Assembly: GCA_030867875.1 (NCBI GenBank)
Contig: JAOWCC010001634.1
Location: forward strand, 54,907,352 to 54,971,351
Length of the DNA: 64,000 nt
Direction of reading: 5' to 3'
Origin: Actinernus sp. WN-2022
Lineage: Eukaryota > Cnidaria > Anthozoa > Actiniaria > Actinernidae
Shown here: piece after piece, positions 46,642-56,460 of the stretch
How positions within the stretch are numbered: the stretch's first letter is position 1
Layout of the letters: every line of letters begins with the position of its first letter
Notes under the pieces: model-generated
What the model was told of the DNA's origin: nothing
The model's input: only the letters and a program-made list of their open reading frames with translations
The model's database searches: none
Translations under genes and position numbers: made by a program

Positions 46642-46851
46642 ATGGAGTGTGAAAAGTGTGGAAGAGTATTTAAGAGGAGTTGGAATCTGAAACGCCATCG
46701 AGAGAATCGCAAAACCCCATGCGTTAGGGTCCCAAAGCAATACATTTGTGAGAGTTGTGGCGGAGAGCTAAGCTGCGACTCTGCCTTGCGGAGACATAAG
46801 AAGAAGAACTGTCCTACCTACCGCCCTAAACCCATCGTTAACGAAAACTAG
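46642..46851 (+). CDS. Small two-finger C2H2-like protein
   Basis: The 69-aa protein has a canonical finger CEKCGRVFKRSWNLKRHREN at residues 3-22 and a second CESCGGELSCDSALRRHKKK ending near NC; both have two Cys and a terminal His/His or His/Cys pair. The C-terminus is KPIVNEN. It is most likely a nucleic acid-binding regulator made with the polymerase, since both genes share an upstream element. C2H2 fingers at the front of Polinton polymerases make a detached finger domain another possibility. Confidence 0.65.
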   Translation: MECEKCGRVFKRSWNLKRHRENRKTPCVRVPKQYICESCGGELSCDSALRRHKKKNCPTYRPKPIVNEN

Positions 46852-46867
46852 ACACACACGCACACAT

Positions 46868-46918
46868 TTACTCAATATCGTATAACCATTTAAACATATA
46901 GATCCACTATAGTATACG
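46868..46918 (+). promoter_or_regulatory. Second promoter-like element, before polymerase 1
   Basis: TTTACTCAATATCG, then CATTTAAACATATAGATCCA and CTATAGTATACGCC, ends 12 bp before ATG 46930. It matches the block before the C2H2 gene. Confidence 0.6.
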
Positions 46919-46929
46919 CCCGCCCCAAT

Positions 46930-49900
46930 ATGGAACGCCTCACATTTGAGCGAACCCATCGGACCATCGGTAAGTATCTACGTGGGTGGCAGATGGACGT
47001 TCCCCGGGGCCACGAACTAGGTGTTGACCCAAGGGCCTTCCTAGAAGGCACGCGCCACGATATTCATCAGAAGTTGGTGGAAGAAGTCGACGACCTACGT
47101 GGAGTGAAGTTCCAACTCGCTCTGAAGGTGATGCTCAGGAAGGACCATCCAGACGGTAGAAATGAGTCTACTGACCCTACGATGCGTCATAACCAGGAGA
47201 TCGTCATGCAGACCGACGAGATTCATGAGGCCTTAGACAGAGCCATCCCAACGATTCTAGAGCATCTCGAGAAGTGGACGAATAGAGGCTCTGGATGGGT
47301 TGTCGACCACATCATCCTGCTCTATCTGAACATCTCTCTCTATCAACCTCTGAGAGGTGGATCCTTCATCGAACTACCTCCGGAAGTTGCAAATAAGAAA
47401 GCCGTGATAAACGTAAGGAACAACGATGACAACTGCTTTCGTTGGACACTACGCTCAGCAATGTTTCCAGTTGCGAAACACCCACAAAGAACGTCGAAGT
47501 ATCGAGAAGACGATGGGTTGAAATTAGATTGGCTTAGCCTACCAACGCCAATCTCACAAATAACGCGCGTAGAGAAGCAGTGTTTGATAAAATGTGGCGT
47601 GCCACAAGGATCTATTCTGGGTCCGTTACTCTTCTTACTCTATATAAATGATCTACCAAATTGTGTTAGCAACTGTAGGCCACGTCTTTACGCCGATGAT
47701 ACAAGTCTCTCTTTTACGGCTCCAGACGTGAGTAAACTGGAGACCGAAATAAATATGGAACTGACATCTGTAAAGAAATGGCTTATTGCTAACAAACTTT
47801 CACTCAATCTTCTTAAAACCGAATTTATGATTATAGGTACAAGACAGAGATTGGATTTTGATTATGATATTGAAATCTCATTGAATAATATTTCTGTAAG
47901 AAGAGTGAAGGAAACTAAACACCTCGGTGTATATTTAGATGAAAACCTTCGGTGGCACGCACACATTGATAATATTATTAAAAAGGTATCCTCTGGTCTT
48001 GGGATATTGAGGAGAGTAAGGCCCTTTGTACCAAGAGATGCTTTAATAAAAGTCTACATGGCACTGATTCTTCCACCCTTAGAATATTGCTCTATTGTTT
48101 GGGATAACCTTGGATTGGGTCTTGCCAATAAGTTACAGACTCTCCAAAATCGTGCTGCAAGAATAATAACTAAATCTGATTACACAATTAGGTCAACAGA
48201 CATTCGTAAGGAATTGTGTTGGGAATCATTAAAAGAAAGAAGGCTAAAAACAAGGGCTATTATGATGTATAAGACAGTAAATAACCTAGCGCCCAGCTAT
48301 CTTTCTGATCTTTTTATAAAAGAATCCCAACACTGTAGCTATAACTTACGTCATTCAAATGCAAACCTTCATATCCCAAGACCTCGAACAGAAGCACTAA
48401 AAAGAAGTTTTTCTTACAGTGGAGCCAAAATTTGGAACTCTTTGCCCAGTTTTACAAAAGAGGCAAACAGTTTAACCATATTTCGAACGGAGCTCCAAAA
48501 TATTGATATTTGTGGACTCATGGACTGTTTATAATATATTTTTAATGTATATATTTAACATAAGTTTTGTAATTATATTATTAGTCCAAATACTATTAAC
48601 TTATTGTAACGGTTCTCTTGGAAACCAAGTATAACTTGAAGAGATTCCGTGTTTTAAATAAAGATTCATTCATTCATTCAGCTCGACCTAGCAATCAATG
48701 TCTTCGGCTGGGAGAAAGGTGTGGTGGTAGTCTACAGGATTAGCAGGCAACGTGGGGACATCCACCGCATCAACATGCTAATCATAGAGAAGTCCGGAAA
48801 GTACCACTATGCCTGGATTAAGGACTTGAACCGCCTCCTCTACAGTCATAGCAAGCACGAACACCGAAAGCACTTCTGCGAGCGATGCCTACATGGGTAC
48901 TGCCGAGAAGACCTCCTCGAAGCCCACAAGCCCGAGTGTCAAGGTATAGGGGGAACCGCCGTGAGAGTGGAAATGCCTAAAGAGGGTGAAAACAAGCTCT
49001 CCTTCCAAAACCACCACAGACAGCTACCAGCTCCGTACGTTATCTATGCAGATTTCGAGGCTTTGACAACGAAGATCGCAGGACCAGAGTTGGATCCCAC
49101 AAAGAGCAACACTCAGAACACGCAACACCATGTGGCTTGTGGCTTTGGCGACGTCGTGGTGCGATGCGATGGTCATACAGAGCCTCCAGTCGTTTACAGA
49201 GGTCTGGATGCCGCAGAACGGTTCCTGGAGGCGATGCAACGAGAAGAATCGAGAATCAAAGTAGTTTTGATGACCCCCAAGGCAATACGGATGACCCCAG
49301 AGAATTGGTTTGCCCACGATACGGCCACAATCTGCCATGTGTGTGAGGAGCCACTCTACGGTGACTCAGTTCGCGACCATTGCCACATCACAGGCAAGTA
49401 CAGAGGCGCAGCCCACAATGCTTGTAACCTCAAGCTGCGGTTGAACCCCAAAACCACGACCATACCAGTCGTATTCCACAACTTGCGGGGTTACGACTCA
49501 CATCTAATAATGCAGGCTATTTCCAAGACGAAGGGGCAGATCGCGTGTATCCCTAACAACACGGAGAAGTACATATCGTTCTCCTTAGACCAGCTGCGAT
49601 TCATCGACAGCGCTCAATTCCTCTTAGCATCCCTAGACAAGCTGGTGTCAGCCAACCAGCCAGAAGCCTTCCAGATTACTGCTCTGTATGAGCCTAGTGT
49701 AGAGCGGCAACGTCTGCTTTTGCGAAAAGGCATCTATCCGTATGAGTATATGGATAGCTGGGATCGGTTTGCAGATCCACTCCCACCACAAGCCGACTTC
49801 TACAGCAAGCTATCAGCTGAAGGCATTTCCGAGGAGGACTACGAACACGCTTTGATGGTCTGGAACACCTTCGGTTGTGAGAACATGGGAGATTACCACG

Positions 49901-51465
49901 ATCTATATCTCCGAACTGATGTGCTTCTTCTGGCAGATGTCTTTGAGACCTTTCGGGAAACGTGTCTACGTCAGTATGGCTTGGATCCTGCACACTACTA
50001 CACCAGCCCTGGTCTCTCTTGGGACGCGCTCTTGAAAGCTACAGGTGTGGAGCTCGAGCTGCTTGTGGACTATGACCAGCATCTCTTCGTAGAGAAAGGT
50101 CTACGTGGTGGAATATCTATGGTATCCAAGAGACACGCCAAGGCCAACAATCCTCTGGTTGAGTGCCACAACCAATCCAAGCCCACAACGTACATCCAGT
50201 ACCTCGATGCCAACAACCTATATGGATGGGCGATGAGTCAGCCACTACCAACGGGAGGCTTCGGGTGGGTAGAGGACCTTCAAGGACTCACCAATACCAT
50301 AGTGGACTGTCCATCCGACAGCCCCAAGGGCTACATACTAGAGGTGGATCTCGAATACCCACAAGAACTCCACAACGCACACAATGCCTATCCGCTAGCA
50401 CCAGAGCGCATGAAGGTCCCAAAGGAGTGGATGTCCGAATATCAGCGCAACCTCAAAGGTACATCGATAGAGGTTGAAAAGCTTGTGCCAAACCTCCACG
50501 ACAAAGAGCGGTACGTACTCCACTACCGCAATCTACAGCTTTACCTATCCCTAGGCATGCATCTCAAGAAGATTCACAGAGCGCTACGATTTGACCAAAG
50601 TCCATGGATGGAGCCTTATATCCGAAAGAACACTGACCTTCGTAAACTGGCTACGAGCGACTTCGAAAAGGACCTGTACAAGTTGATGAACAACAGCGTC
50701 TTCGGCAAGACCATGGAGAACTTACGCAAGCGTGTAAATGTCGATCTAGTGCGTGCCAGCGAAGAGGACAAACTTAGACGTCTGATTGCTAGCCCAACCT
50801 TCGCACGGGCAAACATCTTCGATGACGATCTGGCAGCCCTGCATATGCATAAGAGTCGACTAACTTTGAACCGTCCAGTCTACGTGGGGATGGGCATTCT
50901 TGACCTCTCAAAGCATCTGATGTACGACTTCTATTACAACCAACTGCTTGGACAGTATGGAGACCGATGCCAGCTAGTATATACAGACACAGACAGTTTA
51001 CTACTTGAGATCCAGACAGACGATGTGTATGCCGACATGGCTGCCCACGAAGATCTCTACGACACATCTGACTACCCTAAGGAGCATCCACTACATAGCA
51101 CAGCGAACAAGAAAGTCCTTGGAAAGATGAAGGACGAGTGTGCCGGGCGCCCAATCGCTGAGTATGTAGGTCTTCGACCGAAGATGTATTCTATCCTAGA
51201 GGCTGATGGGAAAAGCATAAGGAAGGCTAAAGGCATCCGCAAGGTAGTTGTAAAGAAGCACATCCGCCACGAGCAGTACAAAGAGTCGCTATTTGCTAAG
51301 AAGACCTTCCGGCATGGGATGGATGTACTACGATCGAAAGGCCACCACATCTATGGGCAGCACATTAATAAGGTATCCCTTTCACCATTCGACTCCAAGC
51401 GTTGGATCCATAATAATGGAATCGATACATTAGCCTATGGACATAAAGACTTAGGACATGGATGA
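46930..51465 (+). pseudogene. Protein-primed family B DNA polymerase, split by a LINE (polymerase 1)
   Basis: The coding sequence lies at 46930-47580 and 48682-51465, about 1144 codons in one frame when the insert is left out. It replicates a Polinton/Maverick or adintovirus-type genome by protein priming. Visible parts: an N-terminal domain with DDNCFRW (about 47424), SLPTPISQITRVEKQ just before the insert, NVFGWEKG just after it, a zinc or HNH-like motif CHVCEEP-DHCHITGKYRG-CNLKLR (49335-49435), Exo I YADFEAL (49045), Exo II FHNLRGYDSHLI (49480), Exo III YLRTDVLLLAD (49905), and polymerase motifs YLDANNLYGWAM (50200), KLMNNSVFGKTMENL (50680) and YTDTDSLLLE (50980). No other break was seen, so the insert is the only obvious lesion. 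The stop is 2 bp from the convergent integrase stop. The frame starting GTG at 48721 is only the tail of this gene. Confidence 0.88.
47581..48681 (+). mobile_element. 5'-truncated LINE inserted in polymerase 1
   Basis: The insertion carries the C-terminal RT half (CGVPQGSILGPLLFLLYIND, LYADDTSLSF, WLIANKLSLNLLKTEFMIIG, ending DICGLMDCL and a stop at 48532-48534), then AATAAA and an (ATTC)n tail at 48664-48678. CAG at 47578-47580 recurs at 48679-48681, a probable 3-bp duplication. Its RT frame is the same as that of the polymerase, giving a 534-codon open fusion frame. The RT frame has no stops and full motifs, so the insertion is young. Confidence 0.88.
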
Positions 51466-51467
51466 TT

Positions 51468-52175
51468 TCATTTACGAGTTGCTACACTAGGCACGAACAG
51501 AATACCTCTTGGTGGTAGTTCCGTATCTGGTGGAACTACTTGTAGCTCTTCACGAACGAATCCACGTTTGGGTGCGTCCTTCTCCCCTTCTTGCTTCGCA
51601 AGGTAGTACAGCACAGGCTGTCCCGAAGATACTACACTTCGCGAAATAACGTATATCTGTAAACTCCACACAGGATCAGTAGCTCTACGTTTTTCACCCC
51701 CTTCCAATTCTCCTGGTGCGTAGAGATATCGAACTAAGACGTCGAATGGTAGGCGCTCTTCTCTCAAACCAACAGTGCGTGAATATGTAGGAGTCTTTAG
51801 GTCTACTTGCTGCGTCACTACAGAATTCGAAGGCTCCTTTCCTGTAAGTCGAGTCACCTCACTGTTCAGGGCTTTGATAACCATTGGTAAACGAACTACC
51901 CATTCTCTACTACGCGCATCCGATCCTTCCGAAGTAAGTACCATCTCTTGTGCATATTGATATCCAAACAATCTCTCAGCTAATGTTCTATTCGCTCGTT
52001 CAACGAAGCCTTGCGCTCTATGATTACCAGCCTCACCTCGTTGAACTTTCGTACCATGTAGTTCTAGCGTTTCAGACATACGTCCCATGAATTCTCTACC
52101 AGGGTCTACTTGCAACGTCTTTGGCCATTCGAGTGGACTACGTTTATAGATTCGTTCGAATGCCGCAGCAACTTC
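51468..52175 (-). pseudogene. Truncated retroviral-type integrase (integrase 1)
   Basis: About 235 codons from AAAFERIYKRSPLEWPKTLQ to the stop at 51468 match the C-terminal two thirds of integrase 2. The second catalytic Asp (LQVDPGREFMG) and the Glu (AQGFVERANRTL) are present. The N-terminal zinc domain and first catalytic Asp are missing because the gene ends at the foldback at 52176; the 35 extra codons of the open frame beyond that come from the foldback. The last residues differ from integrase 2 (VPSVATRK against VSKR). It faces polymerase 1 tail to tail. Confidence 0.85.
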
Positions 52176-52301
52176 AGTAGTATTTATGGAGTTAAAATGA
52201 TACCACTTTTTTTGTGAACGTAGTGGAGGACTTCGTTCAGACCTCAGCCCTCCCCTACGTTCACAAAAAATTGGCATCATTTTTCCTCCATAAATACTAC
52301 T
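52176..52301. repeat. Foldback with AGTAGTAT termini at module junction
   Basis: AGTAGTATTTATGGAGTTAA and its continuation to TTTGTGAACGTAG pair with the right arm CTACGTTCACAAAAAATTGG ... CCATAAATACTACT. The pairing extends 3 bp further outward (TTC/GAA). The loop carries ACTTCGTTCAGACCT. It cuts integrase 1 and marks the boundary to the second polymerase module. Confidence 0.85.
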
Positions 52302-52468
52302 GAAATCATAAGAATTGCGACGATACCATTCTTTATCTATTTATCCATTCGATTTTCGTAGACCATGAACGAGAAAAAAAAGAATGAGTAGAAACTGTTA
52401 TTTCGTCTCTCTTCATTCTTTTTTCCTTTTTTTTTTTTACTGCCATTCGAAAGATTGCATTTCGATAC
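52302..52468. terminator. A/T-tract hairpin upstream of polymerase 2
   Basis: AAAAAAAAGAATGA (52375-52388) pairs with TCATTCTTTTTTCC (52414-52427) and a T-run follows. A similar structure lies at 57541-57590. No gene is seen in this stretch. Confidence 0.4.
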
Positions 52469-52539
52469 CCTATTAGAGAAAGCCGCACATGTATAGTATA
52501 TCGACACCGATTGTGTGTTCTTCGCCCGCGACATAGAAG
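52469..52539 (+). promoter_or_regulatory. Viral promoter-like element before polymerase 2
   Basis: CCTATTAGAGAAA at 52469-52481 and TATATCGA at 52497-52504 are 15 bp apart, 35 bp before the ATG. The block AGAGAAAGCCGCACATGTAT is also shared in part with the element at 58544-58574. Confidence 0.65.
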
Positions 52540-55500
52540 ATGGTCACCCTAGAAGAACTACGTACTCAAGCGAAGCAATTTGGGTTGCGAGGTACTTCTA
52601 GGTTCGACAAAGCCAAGCTCGCCCAGACAATAGCTGAGGCTCGCGCTCTCGAATGGGAGAATAGAATCGAACGAGCCGATCGAACAGGTAGGTTTCCAGC
52701 TCTTCGAGGCGATCCTGAAAATCCCCATAAAAGAGCTCAACGCGCGCGGGAAACCAAACAGTTGAATGAGGAGATCACAGCAAGTCTAAGGGCAAAAGCT
52801 GACGAAGAGAGGTCTATAGAAAACCCTCGAAGCCGCTTGCCCCACAAACGCCGAGCCTTCCGACGGTTCCTGCAAGAGCCTCGTAGTGAGCCACTTCCAC
52901 GGAGTCTAGCTCGAGAGGCAGGTGCTATTCTCGATGAGAGAGATGGAATGCTCGAGGGAGTGGAGATAGGCCGCCGTACTATCCAGTGGCGCTTCTTCCA
53001 AGGTGTGGCAGGAGATTTGACCCCTAGGATCATGGAAAAGTTAGTTGCAAAGGTAACCACCAGCTTCTACCTGCGCTACGGCTACACCTATCGCATTCGC
53101 AATGTCAACGACGGACGTGTGATGCTATTCTCCAAGACTGTCCCCAGTTCTCCATGGTTGAATGTCCTAGGCAATGCAGAGGAGTGGATCAATAGCAAGG
53201 AGACAGCTCGATGGAATCCAGACAACATCAATCGACCAAATACCCAATGGGCCTTCGTGCGTTGGATCTACGTGGATGTCAAAGTCGTGATCGATCGTCA
53301 GCCTCTGTTGGGAACAGGCCCACTACCCCAATGGCTTCGCCAGAAAAAAGGAATGATTGCCCTTGATCGATATGGTGACAACCTATGTCTGTGGCGCTGC
53401 CTTGCCATGCATGAAGGAGCACGAGTAGATAGGTGTTGCGTCACAGCTCGAAGACTTGCCCAGAACTTCTATCGCCTGACAGTGCCCACGCAAGACGTTC
53501 CCAGAACTTCCTTAGACCAGCTGGAGGAAGTCGAGTTGCACTTTGGAATCGGTATTCGGGTGTACGAACCTACGGAGGATGGCGCTTGGCATCTGATGCG
53601 ACATGCAGCTCACTACAAGCATACGATGACTATTGGGATATACGACGGACATGCCTTCTATATCAAGGACGTCAAAAAGCTAGGGCACGTCTACGTATGC
53701 AATGATTGTAAGCAACGTTTCACAAACGCCTCGAACCTTCAACGCCACGCAGATCGTTGTAGTCGTGGCGAAACGAAGATTGTTTGCCCTGGAAAAGCAA
53801 TCACAGTATCCCAGTCGGCATACGAAAAAGCCTTCTGGCCAGAGAGCACCGCTAGCAAAGCCGCTCTACGCTGGTTGAAACGCGAATCAGAAAGAATCCA
53901 ACAGCATATTCATCACGCGGCTTGTGGACATGGTGGAGAGCGTTGGATCGAAGGAGCAGCTGTTGATGGTTATGAACCTATTTCCAAAACCATCTTCCAA
54001 TTCCATGGATGTTACTACCACGGCTGCCCAAAATGCTTCCCTCGAGATAGATTTTCATACCGTAAGACCTGCGAAAGAACGACCAAGCTACGAGAAGCTA
54101 GCTATACAGTAGTGGAGGCTTGGGGCTGCTCCACGAAGAAGACAAATGAGCAGGTTCCAACCCCAATACAAACTGCCTATCCACACGCTATAGTATACGA
54201 CTTTGAAGCCTATCTCGACACAACGAAAGGGCGACAACCAACAGACTACCTGACCATCGAAAACGTACACGTTCCCATATCAGTATCAATTGCCGACACA
54301 TACGATCGCACTCCAACTCACATCTGTCGACGCGATCCAGAAGAACTTATAGCTGCCTTCGTCGAAGAACTCCAGCTAAGAGCGAAGGTAATCCAAGAAG
54401 TCGTCGCAGAACGGTTCTGTCCTAGGACACCTGAATTCTCTTTCGACACCCTATCAAAAGAACAACAAACTAAGATCAACGAATGGACCAACCAAGTTCC
54501 TGTACTAGGATTCAACTCCGGTCGATACGATCTCAATCTGATTAGGAACTACTTCGTAGGAACTATTGCTGACACCTGCAAGAAGGTCTTGGTTGCAAAG
54601 AAAGCCAACACCACTATGTTTCTCTTAACTCCCGAGTTCCGTTTCCTCGACGTGACGAACTACCTTGGACCTGGAACTTCTTACGAACGTTGGATCACTG
54701 CTTACGGATGTGAATCGCAAAAGAGTTTCTTCCCATATGAGTGGTTCGACTCTCCCGACAAGTTGGATCACGTTGGATTACCAGATTATCAAGAGTGGGG
54801 TTCGAAGTTGAAAGGTCAACACTTACTATCTAGGTCAGAGTTCGAAGACTGCGAGCGCACCTTTCTCGATAAAGGAATGGAGACCTTTGCAGACTGGCTA
54901 CGATACTACAACGACCTAGACGTAGTCCCATTCCTAGAGGCACTCGAAAGGATGCGAGATTTCTACCATGATAAGGGCGTAGATATGTTAAAAGACGCAG
55001 TATCTATTCCAGGAGTTTCATTACAGTTTCTGCTTCGAGGTAGCATAGAGCGTGGAGCCGAGTTGTATGCTCCAAGAGAGGAAGCCTACCACATGCTGAA
55101 AAGTGCTGTCGTAGGAGGACCAAGCATAGTGTTCACTAGACGCCACGAAGCGGGAGTGACTAGGATTCGCAGTCATCAGGGTGGAACCAAGGTGTGTCGT
55201 AAGATTCTTGGATACGATGCCAATGCCCTATATCTTTCTACTATGGCCCTAGAAATGCCTTGTGGAAAAGAAACGGTCGTTCACTATGATGAGCCAGGTC
55301 CAGCCGTCGAAGGCCTTGTCGAACGTCTACAAAACGATGCGTGGTTTGGATATGCGGAGGTAGACATCGAGATACCAAAAGAATTGTGGACGAAATTTGA
55401 GGAGATGCCCCCCTTCTTCTACAACAAGAAAATCCCCAAGGAAGCAATTCCTCCACAAATGTTGGCCTACCTCGCAAGGACGGGTAGAAAGCTCAGCGAG

Positions 55501-56460
55501 GAAAAGAAGCTAGTTGGGAGTCTCTCTGGAAAGAGGTTGCTACTCTACGAGCCCCTACTACGTTGGTATCTCGATCATGGCGCGATCGTAACTGCTGTCT
55601 ACCGTACTATAGACTACTTACCCGAAGAAATCTTCGAATGGTTCGTTACCCAAGTCACTGAAGCGCGAAGAACAGGAGATGCAGACAAAAGTAAAGCTTT
55701 GCTGGCAGACGTGTTTAAGCTACTCGGTAATAGCGCCTACGGAAAGATGATCGAAGATTTGGAGCGACAAACTAATGTCGTCTATACCAAGGACGAGAAA
55801 GTTGTGGACAAAGCCTTGCGAAGTGTTTGGTTCGAAGACCTGGAAGAGATTGGTGAGGCATACGAACTCGAGAGTAGAAAGAACCAGATCCGAATCAAAC
55901 GTCCTTTCCAAGTAGGTATCGCGGTATATCAGCTTGCCAAACTTCGCATGCTCGAGTTCTACTACGACTTCCTTGATAAGTACATCGATCGCAAGGATTT
56001 CGAATATATACAGATGGACACGGACAGTGCGTACATTGCCATCTCTGGAAACAGCATTGACGAAGTTGTAAGATCAGACCTACGAGAGGATTTCGCAGCC
56101 CACAGAAATGAGTGGTTAGCTTGGGACGAGTGGAGCAGTCGTACCCCAGGACTCTTCAAACTAGAATTCGAAGGTCAACGCGCTATTGCCCTATGTTCTA
56201 AAGCTTGGTATGTCGATGTGGGTGGCAGCAGGAAATATTCCACCAAAGGTATGTCTAGACGGCACAACGACGTTTCGTGGGCTCGATTCGAAGCAGCACT
56301 CCAGGGTAGTATTGACATGGCGAAAAACCGAGGCTTCCGTCTAGTGCCAGAAGGTATGGCAACCTACGAACAGCAGAAGCTTGGGCTATCGGCTTACTAC
56401 GACAAAAGACGCGTTCTTCCCGATGGAATCCATACCGAGCCAATAGAGTATGCTGTCTAG
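52540..56460 (+). CDS. Protein-primed family B DNA polymerase, complete (polymerase 2)
   Basis: A 1306-aa replicative polymerase of the Polinton/adintovirus type. Residues 6-30 (LRTQAKQFGLRGTSRFDKAK) look SAP-like. Residues 275-375 hold DNLCLWRCLAMHEGA and DGHAFYIKDV, an OTU-like Cys/His arrangement. A C2H2 finger follows (YVCNDCKQRFTNASNLQRHA, about 384-405). Exonuclease motifs: YDFEAYLD (552), FNSGRYDLNLI (656), YYNDLDVVPF (788). Polymerase motifs: GYDANALYLSTMAL (890), KLLGNSAYGKM (1059), MDTDSAYI (1157). All catalytic residues seem intact and no stop interrupts. ATG 52540 follows a viral promoter-like element. The last codons interlock with the convergent integrase stop at CTAG (56457-56460). 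Apart from the shared motifs it is very different from polymerase 1. Confidence 0.93.
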   Translation: MVTLEELRTQAKQFGLRGTSRFDKAKLAQTIAEARALEWENRIERADRTGRFPALRGDPENPHKRAQRARETKQLNEEITASLRAKADEERSIENPRSRLPHKRRAFRRFLQEPRSEPLPRSLAREAGAILDERDGMLEGVEIGRRTIQWRFFQGVAGDLTPRIMEKLVAKVTTSFYLRYGYTYRIRNVNDGRVMLFSKTVPSSPWLNVLGNAEEWINSKETARWNPDNINRPNTQWAFVRWIYVDVKVVIDRQPLLGTGPLPQWLRQKKGMIALDRYGDNLCLWRCLAMHEGARVDRCCVTARRLAQNFYRLTVPTQDVPRTSLDQLEEVELHFGIGIRVYEPTEDGAWHLMRHAAHYKHTMTIGIYDGHAFYIKDVKKLGHVYVCNDCKQRFTNASNLQRHADRCSRGETKIVCPGKAITVSQSAYEKAFWPESTASKAALRWLKRESERIQQHIHHAACGHGGERWIEGAAVDGYEPISKTIFQFHGCYYHGCPKCFPRDRFSYRKTCERTTKLREASYTVVEAWGCSTKKTNEQVPTPIQTAYPHAIVYDFEAYLDTTKGRQPTDYLTIENVHVPISVSIADTYDRTPTHICRRDPEELIAAFVEELQLRAKVIQEVVAERFCPRTPEFSFDTLSKEQQTKINEWTNQVPVLGFNSGRYDLNLIRNYFVGTIADTCKKVLVAKKANTTMFLLTPEFRFLDVTNYLGPGTSYERWITAYGCESQKSFFPYEWFDSPDKLDHVGLPDYQEWGSKLKGQHLLSRSEFEDCERTFLDKGMETFADWLRYYNDLDVVPFLEALERMRDFYHDKGVDMLKDAVSIPGVSLQFLLRGSIERGAELYAPREEAYHMLKSAVVGGPSIVFTRRHEAGVTRIRSHQGGTKVCRKILGYDANALYLSTMALEMPCGKETVVHYDEPGPAVEGLVERLQNDAWFGYAEVDIEIPKELWTKFEEMPPFFYNKKIPKEAIPPQMLAYLARTGRKLSEEKKLVGSLSGKRLLLYEPLLRWYLDHGAIVTAVYRTIDYLPEEIFEWFVTQVTEARRTGDADKSKALLADVFKLLGNSAYGKMIEDLERQTNVVYTKDEKVVDKALRSVWFEDLEEIGEAYELESRKNQIRIKRPFQVGIAVYQLAKLRMLEFYYDFLDKYIDRKDFEYIQMDTDSAYIAISGNSIDEVVRSDLREDFAAHRNEWLAWDEWSSRTPGLFKLEFEGQRAIALCSKAWYVDVGGSRKYSTKGMSRRHNDVSWARFEAALQGSIDMAKNRGFRLVPEGMATYEQQKLGLSAYYDKRRVLPDGIHTEPIEYAV

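Noticed and set aside
46930..48534. A single 534-aa gene
   Set aside because: It is the N-terminus of polymerase 1 running into an inserted LINE RT; homology changes abruptly at 47581.
48721..51465. A separate 914-aa polymerase starting with GTG
   Set aside because: The frame is open and homologous upstream to 48682, directly after the LINE tail; it is the rest of the interrupted gene.
51468..52280. A complete 270-aa integrase
   Set aside because: The first 35 codons are foldback sequence, and the N-terminal domain and first catalytic Asp are absent.
52302..52539. Left terminal inverted repeat of the second element
   Set aside because: No matching inverted copy is available inside the window, so the end cannot be placed.
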